From a virus: a stretch of DNA of 28,928 nt. The position numbers were made by a program, and so were the translations under genes. The DNA is taken from the IMG/VR virus record IMGVR_UViG_3300034073_003927, positions 1-28,928 of that record; one strand, given 5' to 3'. Numbering within the stretch: position 1 is the stretch's first letter; every line of letters starts with the position of its first letter. This document shows, one piece after another, positions 23,563 to 28,928 of this stretch. The notes under the pieces are model-generated. The model saw only the letters and a list, made by a program, of their open reading frames with translations, did no database searches and was not told where the DNA came from.

Positions 23563-23943
23563 AGTGATTGACCTTTCAGTTGATAATCATTGCCCGGCAC
23601 AAACTGCACATAACGCTGCACGGTTTTGCTGCGGCCTTTTTTGTCTTTCGATACGGCTGGTGCTTTGATAAACACGCTGCACCGGACAAAGCCCTGTTTC
23701 TCTGCCATGGCTATGTACTGGTCGCACGTAGTCGGCATGCTGTATTCGGGACTGACGCGCACAGGGGGGGGCAGTCTCAAGCAGCTTTGCTAATAACTCA
23801 GCCTCTACAGCCTCGACGGCCGGAACTTTGGTTTTACCCTTGGTTTCCTTCGCCTTCTTCTGCGCTTTACCGACAACAGCCAGAGCCTGTTTATGGGCCT
23901 TCTCTTTCACTTTTTTAGGGTCGACACCGAATACAGCAAACAT
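23559..23943 (-). pseudogene. Frame-split gene at a C8 tract (phase-variable or indel)
   Basis: A good start (ATG 23943, GGAGG site) opens MFAVFGVDPKKVKEKAHKQA, rich in Lys/Ala, to residue 58 (LLETA). At 23764-23771 a run of eight C (minus strand) puts the rest out of frame. The other frame continues VRVSPEYSMPTTCDQYIAMAEKQGFVRC to VPGNDYQLKGQSL and overlaps the VP2 ATG as ATGA. With seven C the two parts join into a 127-residue protein. As read, translation runs on in the wrong frame to about 23587. The good start and coupled end argue that both halves belong to one gene. Function unknown; ON/OFF slippage, programmed shift or sequencing error are all possible. Confidence 0.7.
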
Positions 23944-23945
23944 GG

Positions 23946-24845
23946 TTAGGCCTCCGGTTTCAGGTTGGCCAACAGGCTGGCAAGGTTTTGTTTGAACTGA
24001 CCGGACATCAGAATAAAGTCGGCATCTAAGCGGCCTATAACATCGTCCCAGCCCAGTTCTTCGTTGTCGTTGCAAAGCAGGTCGTGGAATTTAATGCCGG
24101 TTAAGCTGCCGTCATCGCGCACGGTAAAGCTGATTTTCTCGTCCTGCTCTAACTGCAGCTGAGTAACCAGCTTGTCCTCTAAGTGGCTTTGCACTTCATC
24201 AGCGGATAACAGGTGGTTGATAAACTTGGCCTGAGCGCCTTCTTCATCTGGGGCTTTCAGCACAGCAGAACTGCCCAGCGTAATACCAGCAGGCAACTCT
24301 TTCCCCTGCAGCCAGAAGTGCATTTGTTGGTTTAACTGGTGGTTGTCCAGCAGCGGCATAGCTGGCAGTGAGCCAAAGGCCTTACGCAGCAGGGCCAGAA
24401 ACTCTTCGGCCGTTGAAGCGCTTGCCGTATCGACTATCAGCATGCTGGTGCTACGGTCGTAGTACGCAGTGGTTACAGTCGATTTACTGAAAGCACGTGG
24501 CAACAGGGTCTGGATCAACTCTTCTTTTAAGGCCTGCTTTTCTTTACGGCTTAATGGGCGGCCTTTTTCTTGCTCCATGGCTTCTACTTTCGGCGCCAGT
24601 TCTTCATTCACTACGGCAGATGGCAACAGCTTTTCCTGCTTCTTGATGCTGAACACCATCAAATCGCCCACCTGGTGGCAATACTCTTTAGTGCCCGGGT
24701 GCATTGCAAAGCAGAAGCCCAGCTTTAAGGCTTCTTGTGAAGTGCATGGCGTAAACTTGAAAGCCGCTAAGGCCTGTTCAATTTGCCCGTGATCATTGTC
24801 TAAAAGTTCGGTAATGGCATACAGCCTGGCATTTTTAAACCACAT
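23946..24845 (-). CDS. rdgC: RdgC-like recombination-associated protein
   Basis: A 299-residue homologue of RdgC, the ring-shaped DNA-binding protein that limits RecA loading. It shows the family start MWFKNARLYAIT, FTPCTSQEALKLGFCF, IKKQEKLLPSAVV, LKEELIQTLLPRAFSKS, MLIVDTASASTAEEFLALLRKAFGSLP and RLDADFILMSGQFKQNLASLL. The length matches bacterial RdgC (about 300). The ATG at 24845 overlaps the upstream gene by 11 bases, and the next gene begins three bases after its stop. In a phage it could modulate RecA-dependent recombination or induction. Its nearness to the DGR may be coincidental. Confidence 0.9.
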   Translation of the reverse strand: MWFKNARLYAITELLDNDHGQIEQALAAFKFTPCTSQEALKLGFCFAMHPGTKEYCHQVGDLMVFSIKKQEKLLPSAVVNEELAPKVEAMEQEKGRPLSRKEKQALKEELIQTLLPRAFSKSTVTTAYYDRSTSMLIVDTASASTAEEFLALLRKAFGSLPAMPLLDNHQLNQQMHFWLQGKELPAGITLGSSAVLKAPDEEGAQAKFINHLLSADEVQSHLEDKLVTQLQLEQDEKISFTVRDDGSLTGIKFHDLLCNDNEELGWDDVIGRLDADFILMSGQFKQNLASLLANLKPEA

Positions 24846-25173
24846 GGTTCTGCTCCTGTGTAACGGCAGATAAGCCAGCTCTTGCGCCTTGAGCTATCAG
24901 CCAGTTGATTGCTTTTGGTGAAGGCCTGTAAGTGCCTTCGTGTGATAACAGCCAGCCGCGATCAGCAAGTTCACCAACTTGATAAACGGCCTGTGCATGG
25001 CTGTGAAAGGTGCCTAAACGTTTAATGGCGCCAATAGCCATGACACTGTCAGGACCAATGCAGTGCTGATCCATCAGTTGCAGCGTGTTGATCTGCTTCT
25101 CTGTCAATTCAGGGCAAGAAGGCATTGCAAAAACCGAAGTAGGGCATAGCTCTGCTGTCTGAACTGCGCTCAT
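24835..25173 (-). CDS. Small early protein, possible winged-helix
   Basis: Starting at ATG 25173, which overlaps the upstream stop as ATGA, this is a 112-residue protein. The middle and C-terminal parts (LTEKQINTLQLMDQH, VYQVGELADRGWLLSHEGTYRPSPKAINWLIAQG) resemble a winged-helix arrangement, where GWL..EGTYRPSPKA would be the wing. No family name can be given. It overlaps rdgC and is surely part of the same operon. A DNA-binding regulator is possible. Confidence 0.5.
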   Translation of the reverse strand: MSAVQTAELCPTSVFAMPSCPELTEKQINTLQLMDQHCIGPDSVMAIGAIKRLGTFHSHAQAVYQVGELADRGWLLSHEGTYRPSPKAINWLIAQGARAGLSAVTQEQNHVV

Positions 25174-25496
25174 GCTGCCCACCGACAAAACTGCAACACA
25201 TTGGTGAACGTTTCGGTGCGCACAACAGTGACGCCGATCATGTTGTGGTCGATATACAGGGCAAAGCGGCCATCAAAACCAATGGTGGCCATTCGGTCCA
25301 TGTAAGTGCTCTGGAACTCTGGTGATGGTAGGTGCGCTTTAATGCGGCGTAATAGCCGGTGAGCTGACGCTAGAACTGCAGGGTCAGTATTCAAATCTTC
25401 AGCTTTACTCATAAAACAACGAAAGCGCAGGCTCAACAGCAGCAGCTCTTCCATAGCGTGTTTGCGGCGGTGGGTGGTTTTTGTTAAGACTGACAT
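25170..25496 (-). CDS. Small early phage protein, unknown
   Basis: A 108-residue, partly basic protein beginning MSVLTKTTHRRKHAMEELLLLSLRFRCFM. The start is preceded by a GAGG ribosome site. Its first seven codons nearly duplicate those of VP3 (MTVLTKTT) through a 20-bp repeat. The second half (IGFDGRFALYIDHNMIGVTVVRTETFTNVLQF) is beta-rich. It is the second gene of the leftward operon and ends in an ATGA overlap with the next. No known domain. Confidence 0.55.
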   Translation of the reverse strand: MSVLTKTTHRRKHAMEELLLLSLRFRCFMSKAEDLNTDPAVLASAHRLLRRIKAHLPSPEFQSTYMDRMATIGFDGRFALYIDHNMIGVTVVRTETFTNVLQFCRWAA

Positions 25497-25945
25497 TTGT
25501 TAAACCCTCGTTTGGTTGTTAAAAGCAAAAAGGCAAAGAACTACTGACCGCCGCGAACCGCACGGACACAGGCGTCGTAGTAGATGTCGTGGTAGTAGAC
25601 ATGGCCGATGACAAAAAAGACCACCCAGCGGGCAGCGTTCTCGCCTGAGCCCTCATCCCATTTGCATGGTGTGCCGGTCCAGTACCAGGTGCTTTTGGTG
25701 TCAGGGAATAAATCGGTATTGATGGCTGGGCCAAGGCGGGTATCGTCAACCAGTGACACCAATTCAGCGCGGGTTGGTAGGCGCCAGCCTTCGCCTAAGG
25801 CTGCTACTGCTTCAGCCGCAGCTTTGTAATCCACTCTACGGCCATCCAGTAAAGTAGGGCTCCACTCCAGCGTTGTGGCTGGTGTAGTAATGGTCACAGT
25901 TGCAAACGGTGCTGCTTGTTCGGTTTGGGTGGTTTTTGTTAAGAC
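25471..25945. repeat. 20-bp direct repeats bracketing the VP3 gene
   Basis: An identical 20-bp sequence starting TGGGTGGTTTT and ending GTTAAGAC occurs at 25471-25490 and 25926-25945, at the start codons of the unknown gene and of VP3. The repeats enclose VP3 as a 455-bp unit that could have arisen by duplication or be lost by recombination. Confidence 0.6.
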
Positions 25946-25951
25946 AGTCAT
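25541..25951 (-). CDS. DGR target protein VP3 (DUF1566-type), first early gene
   Basis: A 136-residue target protein with a short, Thr-rich N-terminal extension (MTVLTKTTQTEQAAP...). The DUF1566-type domain follows (ATTLEWSPTLLDG, ALGEGWRLPTRAELVSLVD, LFPDTKSTWYWTGTPC), and the variable end occupies residues 112-126, encoded by VR3 and Tyr/His/Phe-rich. An insertion (GSGEN) precedes the RWVV framework compared with VP1. It is the promoter-proximal gene of the leftward operon, with an AGGA ribosome site. No signal peptide. Expression is probably under repressor control through the operators near 26.0 kb. Confidence 0.88.
   Translation of the reverse strand: MTVLTKTTQTEQAAPFATVTITTPATTLEWSPTLLDGRRVDYKAAAEAVAALGEGWRLPTRAELVSLVDDTRLGPAINTDLFPDTKSTWYWTGTPCKWDEGSGENAARWVVFFVIGHVYYHDIYYDACVRAVRGGQ
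25547..25635 (-). repeat. Variable repeat VR3
   Basis: Over 89 bp it has 12 differences from TR at TR adenines and one silent C-to-T change (TTC to TTT). The upstream match ends three bases earlier than in VR1 and VR2. Confidence 0.93.
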
Positions 25952-25962
25952 CTTTTAGTCCT

Positions 25963-25997
25963 TATAGTCATTTTTCATGCTGCGTAAAATGACTATA
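25963..25997. promoter_or_regulatory. 12-bp inverted repeat in the leader of the early operon
   Basis: TATAGTCATTTT and AAAATGACTATA (25963-25974, 25986-25997) are separated by 11 bases. The right arm covers the leftward -10 box, so it is a likely repressor operator; as RNA it would also form a hairpin just before VP3. Confidence 0.55.
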
Positions 25998-26020
25998 ATC
26001 ACCTTTGTGTTGCTTGTAAA
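25992..26020 (-). promoter_or_regulatory. Leftward early promoter (PL-like)
   Basis: On the minus strand TTTACA (26015-26020), a 17-base spacer and TATAGT (25992-25997) form a near-consensus sigma-70 promoter, 41 bases before the VP3 start. It would drive the whole operon to int. It overlaps the inverted repeat and a TATAATCACCTT element shared with two other promoters. Confidence 0.65.
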
Positions 26021-26048
26021 CATAAAAAATGACAATATGCACCCTAAA

Positions 26049-26061
26049 GTTGCATATATGC
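26049..26061 (+). promoter_or_regulatory. GTTGCATATA operator-like element
   Basis: GTTGCATATATGC, containing the palindrome GCATATATGC, recurs as GTTGCATATA at 28474 and 28506. It is probably a binding site of a phage regulator. The rest of 26021-26234 is AT-rich with no recognisable gene; a start for the next gene presumably lies within. Confidence 0.45.
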
Positions 26062-26234
26062 CTTTTGGTGGGTTGTTGAATGGTCTTCAAAAGGTGGATT
26101 CCGCTGCAATGGACTTTCATATTTTTCACATATAAAGAAATTATCAAAAGTTGGGACTTATAAGATGTGTTTAGTCGTGTTAGATTTGGTTCATCAACAA
26201 TCTGTTATAGCGAATAATCAACTTGGGGTTGTCT

Positions 26235-26576
26235 ATGAACATTTCGCAAATTGGAAGTAACTCAGCTGGTGCAGTGTCAACTGGAACCGTAGCTGCCAAC
26301 CCAGCTACTGAGTTAGGAGCAAAAGAGCCTATTGTTAGCAGTGCTGATAAAGTGACTTTGTCCGCAGAAGCACTGGCTCTTTTAAAGCGGGATGAAGATT
26401 CTGGTTCAGAAACTATGGGTAGTGGTTCTGGTGGTGTGCCGGATTTGCCCGTTAAGCAGCCTGAAGTCCAAACTTTAGGTAGTGGTTCTGGTGGTGTGCC
26501 GGATTTGCCAGTTAAGCAGCCTGAAGTCCAAACTTTAGGTAGCGGTTCTGGCGGCGTGCCAGATTTACCGAAATAA
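26235..26576 (+). CDS. Small protein with 20-residue tandem repeats
   Basis: Starting at ATG 26235 with a GGGG ribosome site (an upstream TTG is possible), it encodes 113 residues. The N-terminal half (MNISQIGSNSAGAVSTGTV ... VTLSAEALALLKRDED) is Ser/Ala-rich and could be helical around residues 40-55. The C-terminal half is two and a half copies of GSGSGGVPDLPVKQPEVQTL, flexible and Gly/Pro-rich. No signal peptide is evident. It begins a plus-strand accessory group between the two early promoters, perhaps expressed in the lysogen. Function unknown. Confidence 0.55.
   Translation: MNISQIGSNSAGAVSTGTVAANPATELGAKEPIVSSADKVTLSAEALALLKRDEDSGSETMGSGSGGVPDLPVKQPEVQTLGSGSGGVPDLPVKQPEVQTLGSGSGGVPDLPK
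26418..26573 (+). repeat. 60-bp coding tandem repeat
   Basis: Units start at 26418, 26478 and 26538 (last one partial). The first two are almost identical and the third has several silent changes. The period is a multiple of three, so copy-number change would keep the frame. Confidence 0.85.
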
Positions 26577-26590
26577 AGTAGGTCATAGAT

Positions 26591-27091
26591 ATGTGGCCAG
26601 AGGGTTTTCTATCACTCGATTCAATTCAGTTGGCAGTAACTGCATTTTTTCTTCTGTTGTTTTACGCAGTGAAAATAGATAGTTCATCGACTGCATCACT
26701 TTTTATTTGGGTGATACACGATGTGAGTTGTCAGTTGTTAAATGGGACTGTAATGGGTCTAGCACAAAGTTACCCTGATGTTGGCTACGGGATCTGGTAT
26801 GGCAGTTGGTCGATTGCGGCAGCTGCTTCTATCTACTGTATTTATCATGTTCATTTGAAGTGGAAGTTGGTTCCAACCAGGCTTTCGTTATTTTTATCTG
26901 TTTCTCTAGTAACAGTTATTTTCTTGCAGTGTTTCGGATTTTATCTAAGAGCTGTTTTGCACGAAAGATCTTTAGATTGGGTTTACCAGTACGGGATTAT
27001 TACTATCTACGTAGCGGTTGTGCCGTTTGTTATTTTTGAGTTTTATTCTAAATATTTTAAAAACATACTTAAAACGAGGGAACTGTTTTGA
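26591..27091 (+). CDS. Multi-pass membrane protein, unknown
   Basis: A 166-residue, very hydrophobic protein with four to five predicted membrane helices, about residues 12-28, 36-55, 70-88, 98-118 and 133-152 (for example LSLFLSVSLVTVIFLQCFGFYL). No transporter or enzyme motif is recognised. It ends in an overlap with the following TTG start (TTGA), so the two are coupled. Membrane proteins in this part of a lysogenic phage sometimes act in superinfection exclusion or host modification; that is only a hypothesis here. AT-richer than its neighbours. Confidence 0.6.
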   Translation: MWPEGFLSLDSIQLAVTAFFLLLFYAVKIDSSSTASLFIWVIHDVSCQLLNGTVMGLAQSYPDVGYGIWYGSWSIAAAASIYCIYHVHLKWKLVPTRLSLFLSVSLVTVIFLQCFGFYLRAVLHERSLDWVYQYGIITIYVAVVPFVIFEFYSKYFKNILKTRELF

Positions 27092-27420
27092 ATATCAACT
27101 TCATCTTTCTGTTACTGATAATATCTATCGCCATATTTGCTGTCGTGCTTCATTTCAGAATGATTCAGATCAGCAAAGCAGCAGCTGATCCAGCTGGCTC
27201 AGTTGTTAATTTGTACGCAAGGTATGAATTACTTATATTGCGCTGGGCTGAGATTCGCGATATGCCTAAAGATGTCAATCAGATCGTTGCTTATGACTCA
27301 TGGATAGAGGATATGAATAGAGTTATAAGCGAAAGGGCTGCAATACAAGCTAAGGATGATGAAATCAGGAAATTGAGTTTATATAAGAACGTGGCACGTC
27401 TTATCAGGAATGGACGATAG
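27088..27420 (+). CDS. Single-pass membrane protein coupled to the preceding gene
   Basis: A 110-residue protein starting at TTG, overlapping the previous stop. The first 21 residues are a membrane helix (FIFLLLIISIAIFAVVLHF), and the remainder is a charged, helical cytoplasmic region (RYELLILRWAEIRDMPKD, DSWIEDMNRVISERAAIQAKDDEIRKL). It probably works with the multi-pass protein before it. No family recognised. It converges with the repressor-like gene on the other strand without an obvious strong terminator between them. Confidence 0.5.
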   Translation: MNINFIFLLLIISIAIFAVVLHFRMIQISKAAADPAGSVVNLYARYELLILRWAEIRDMPKDVNQIVAYDSWIEDMNRVISERAAIQAKDDEIRKLSLYKNVARLIRNGR

Positions 27421-27436
27421 ACCATTCCTGACCTTA

Positions 27437-27901
27437 CTAGCCGGATTGCTTCACTACTAAAGGCTCTACATGGCCTTTATTCTTTTTGAGTAAATAGCTG
27501 GAAAAATTCATAATCTGCTCGTACTGCGCAGGGGATAAGTCGATAATTTTCAGCTCTTTCACGCCGTAAAGTATGTCGTGCACGAAGCTTTTCAGCGCGT
27601 CTTCTGATAATAGAGCAGCGGAGACATCAGAGTTGTTTAAATTCTTGAAATAGTCGGGAATGAAAAACATCCACATTTCGACATTACTGCATCCGTCAAG
27701 CATCCTGGCGATACGAACCATTTGCTCAACCTTTTCAATGGTAGGGTTTGATTTTAGCTGCAAAACCCTATTGAAATAGGTGTAGTCAAAATCTTCATCT
27801 AAACCTTTAGCTTTCAGTACCAAAGACTTCACGTCTAGTTTCCGCTGAGTAAGCAGGTACTGATAGTTATTTGAAAAAGTCTGCCTCGCCTGATCGTTCA
27901 T
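27437..27901 (-). CDS. Phage repressor-like HTH protein
   Basis: A 154-residue protein with an N-terminal region like short phage repressors: NNYQYLLTQRKLDVKSLVLKAKGLDEDFDYTYFNRVLQLKSNPTIEKVEQMVRIARML (residues 11-68), fitting an XRE helix-turn-helix with the NR.L..K..PT..KVE recognition end. The C-terminal half is helical and has no LexA-type Ser/Lys peptidase, so induction would need another mechanism. It is flanked by a promoter with a palindrome and a sequence shared with the leftward and rightward early promoters. It is the best candidate for the lysogeny repressor (CI analogue), an inference from position. Confidence 0.65.
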   Translation of the reverse strand: MNDQARQTFSNNYQYLLTQRKLDVKSLVLKAKGLDEDFDYTYFNRVLQLKSNPTIEKVEQMVRIARMLDGCSNVEMWMFFIPDYFKNLNNSDVSAALLSEDALKSFVHDILYGVKELKIIDLSPAQYEQIMNFSSYLLKKNKGHVEPLVVKQSG

Positions 27902-27925
27902 TTTTTAGTCTTTTCCATAATCGTT

Positions 27926-27961
27926 AAAGTGATTATAGTCAGCTTGTATTGTGCAATACAA
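27926..27961 (-). promoter_or_regulatory. Promoter and operator of the repressor-like gene
   Basis: On the minus strand TATAAT (27932-27937) lies 18 bases after TTGTAT. The -35 sits in a perfect palindrome TTGTATTG-TG-CAATACAA (27944-27961). The element AAAGTGATTATA (27926-27937) is the reverse of that at the rightward promoter. Autoregulation is likely. A G7 run (27969-27975) follows; 27976-28090 holds no evident gene, only AT-rich DNA with an apparent start region for the lipoprotein. Confidence 0.55.
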
Positions 27962-28090
27962 TCCTATTGGGGGGGTTTTTGGATTAATTTACGTAAAAGT
28001 AAATTGGAAATTTAATTTTTATCAAATTGCTAGACTGCTTTATGTGATTGGTTATACTGGTATTAGTCTAAACAGGTACGAGGATAAATA

Positions 28091-28390
28091 GTGAAAGGGA
28101 TTATATCGATATTTTTTGCACTGCTCATGTCAGCATGTGTTAGCCACGGCTCTGTCATTTCTGACCAAGATCTTGCTAACCTAAAAATAGGTATCACAAC
28201 GAAATCAGAAATGATGGTTAAGTTTGGAAAGCCAGTTGTAAAAACAATGTCTTCTGATGGCAGTGAAATTTTAGCTTGGTCTTATGTCAAAGCCGGTCCT
28301 TTTGTAGCAGCAGAGGTCAAGAGTGTCAGTTTGACTTTTGACCAGTCAGGTAAGCTGACTCACTATTCTGTCGTTGACTCTAGCTCATAA
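28091..28390 (+). CDS. Small lipoprotein, SmpA/OmlA-like
   Basis: A 99-residue exported lipoprotein: signal helix MKGIISIFFALLMSAC with lipobox LMSAC (Cys 16), then a domain with LKIGITTKSEMMVKFGKPVVKT...GSEILAWSYV and a final beta part, resembling SmpA/OmlA (BamE-like) lipoproteins. The start is GTG with a GAGG ribosome site. It would be placed in the outer membrane of the host, typical for a lysogenic-conversion or superinfection-exclusion gene. The gene has its own terminator and lies between repressor and rightward early promoter. The specific role is unknown. Confidence 0.65.
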   Translation: MKGIISIFFALLMSACVSHGSVISDQDLANLKIGITTKSEMMVKFGKPVVKTMSSDGSEILAWSYVKAGPFVAAEVKSVSLTFDQSGKLTHYSVVDSSS

Positions 28391-28408
28391 GCAAACCTTC
28401 TATAAAAG

Positions 28409-28431
28409 ACCCGCACATTGCGGGTTTTTTT
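28409..28431 (+). terminator. Terminator after the lipoprotein gene
   Basis: ACCCGCA / TGCGGGT (28409-28415, 28419-28425) with a CAT loop and a run of T. Strong intrinsic terminator isolating the lipoprotein gene from the early operon that starts beyond it. Confidence 0.85.
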
Positions 28432-28473
28432 ACGTCCAAAAATAACCTTCCTAAGATCTGAATAAAATTACAG

Positions 28474-28523
28474 GTTGCATATAGGCATTATTGATCTTAT
28501 TCTAAGTTGCATATAATCACTTT
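28474..28523 (+). promoter_or_regulatory. Rightward early promoter with two operator-like repeats
   Basis: A perfect -10 TATAAT (28512-28517) has a -35-like TTGATC (28491-28496, spacing 15). GTTGCATATA occurs at 28474 and 28506, 32 bp (about three turns) apart. The -10 lies in TATAATCACTTT, shared with the other two early promoters. It resembles a PR with repressor sites. Confidence 0.6.
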
Positions 28524-28536
28524 AAGGTGACTGAAA

Positions 28537-28737
28537 TTGTCTATGCCAACTGAAGATTTGCGAACAGCATTAAAGAAACTTTTATCGACGAGAGGTGCAT
28601 TAAAAGCGCTGGCCAAAGAGTCGACTGTTAAATACAACACTCTACTCAAGTTTACCCACGGAAAAATAAAGTCCCCTGGTCATGACTTTGCACAGAATGT
28701 TATCAAGTGCCTACCAAAAAGCGAGGAGGCAGCATGA
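28537..28737 (+). CDS. Small HTH protein (Cro/CII-like)
   Basis: A 64-66 residue protein; the TTG at 28537 has an AAGGTGA ribosome site at better spacing than the ATG at 28543. The pattern LKALAKESTVKYNTLLKFTHGKIKSPG is a classic short phage helix-turn-helix. It is the first gene of the rightward operon and ends in an ATGA overlap with the next gene. By position it would be the Cro- or CII-like counterpart of the repressor-like gene. Confidence 0.65.
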   Translation: MSMPTEDLRTALKKLLSTRGALKALAKESTVKYNTLLKFTHGKIKSPGHDFAQNVIKCLPKSEEAA

Positions 28738-28928
28738 ATCCGTGCCCACAAAGCGCTGAGCCACTACCAGCGGATCTAACTGTGCCTCTGCAAAGCTCCC
28801 CAGTGGAACTGATTTTTCAAAACATCTGCTTTTGGTGCCGTAGGCCTATTCCAGCACATGAAATGGGCTTGTGGTGTAGCAGTACTTGTAAAAGTCAGGA
28901 TGATTATGCACAAAAGCTGAACGGGGGT
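28734..28928 (+). CDS. Partial zinc-finger phage protein
   Basis: Starts at ATG 28734 inside the preceding stop (ATGA), with a GAGGAG ribosome site, and runs off the window after 65 codons. It contains ICFWCRRPIPAHEMGLWCSSTC, two Cys pairs (CFWC and CSSTC) that form a small zinc finger. Early replication or regulatory genes usually follow here. The function cannot be stated from the fragment. Confidence 0.55.
   Translation, partial: MNPCPQSAEPLPADLTVPLQSSPVELIFQNICFWCRRPIPAHEMGLWCSSTCKSQDDYAQKLNGG

Noticed and set aside
23587-24075. The long minus-strand frame beginning inside rdgC
   Set aside because: Its first part is an out-of-frame reading of rdgC and its last part an out-of-frame reading after the C8 tract; only the stretch 23943 to about 23770 is real coding.
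26418-26573. CRISPR array
   Set aside because: The 60-bp units are adjacent, coding and have no spacers; they are tandem protein repeats.

Overview
The window looks like part of a temperate, lambda-like siphophage (or prophage) of a gammaproteobacterium. Four things point there: a lambda-type integrase, a tail-tip J protein with long tail fibres, a 53-bp fragment matching the 3' part of a gammaproteobacterial tRNA-Val(GAC) gene at a presumed attachment site, and many short conserved enteric/marine-phage genes. The host genus cannot be fixed from the sequence; an Alteromonadales-type host is only a guess.

Layout. (1) 1-11.2 kb, plus strand: the distal end of the late tail module (hub protein, J-like tail tip, two fibre-like proteins sharing an N-terminal anchor, one of them with an S74 self-cleaving chaperone, a further virion protein and two small genes). 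(2) 11.2-11.5 kb: the attachment region, with the tRNA-Val fragment, a tRNA-like mini-helix, a strong terminator and phased A-tracts. (3) 11.6-13.7 kb: accessory genes (GNAT-like protein, small unknown, zinc ribbon) and an XRE regulator/ImmA-type metallopeptidase pair. (4) 13.9-25.95 kb, minus strand: one long, tightly coupled early operon, with many ATGA or TAATG overlaps, running from a promoter near 26.0 kb to xis and int. It carries an RdgC homologue, three DNA methyltransferases, conserved small phage genes and a complete diversity-generating retroelement (DGR). (5) 26.2-28.9 kb: plus-strand accessory genes (tandem-repeat protein, two membrane proteins, lipoprotein), a minus-strand repressor-like gene, and the start of a rightward early operon with a Cro/CII-like HTH gene.

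The main discovery is the DGR. It consists of an Avd-like gene, a reverse transcriptase (RT), a template repeat (TR, 22093-22184) and three DUF1566-type target genes whose last ~90 bp are variable repeats (VR1-VR3). Comparing TR with the three VRs by eye gives 36 differences, 35 of them at TR adenines. The TR lies in frame inside the start of the RT gene, so RT appears to be translated through its own template. The targets are not the tail fibres but small proteins in the int/xis-side early operon, one of them being its first gene.

Because the tail module, the attachment core and int lie together in this order, the window resembles the circular/virion form of the genome (attP) or a tandem lysogen rather than a single integrated prophage, where these parts would be at opposite ends. 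Homopolymer C8 tracts, one of which splits a gene, and shared promoter/operator motifs at three early promoters are further points of interest.
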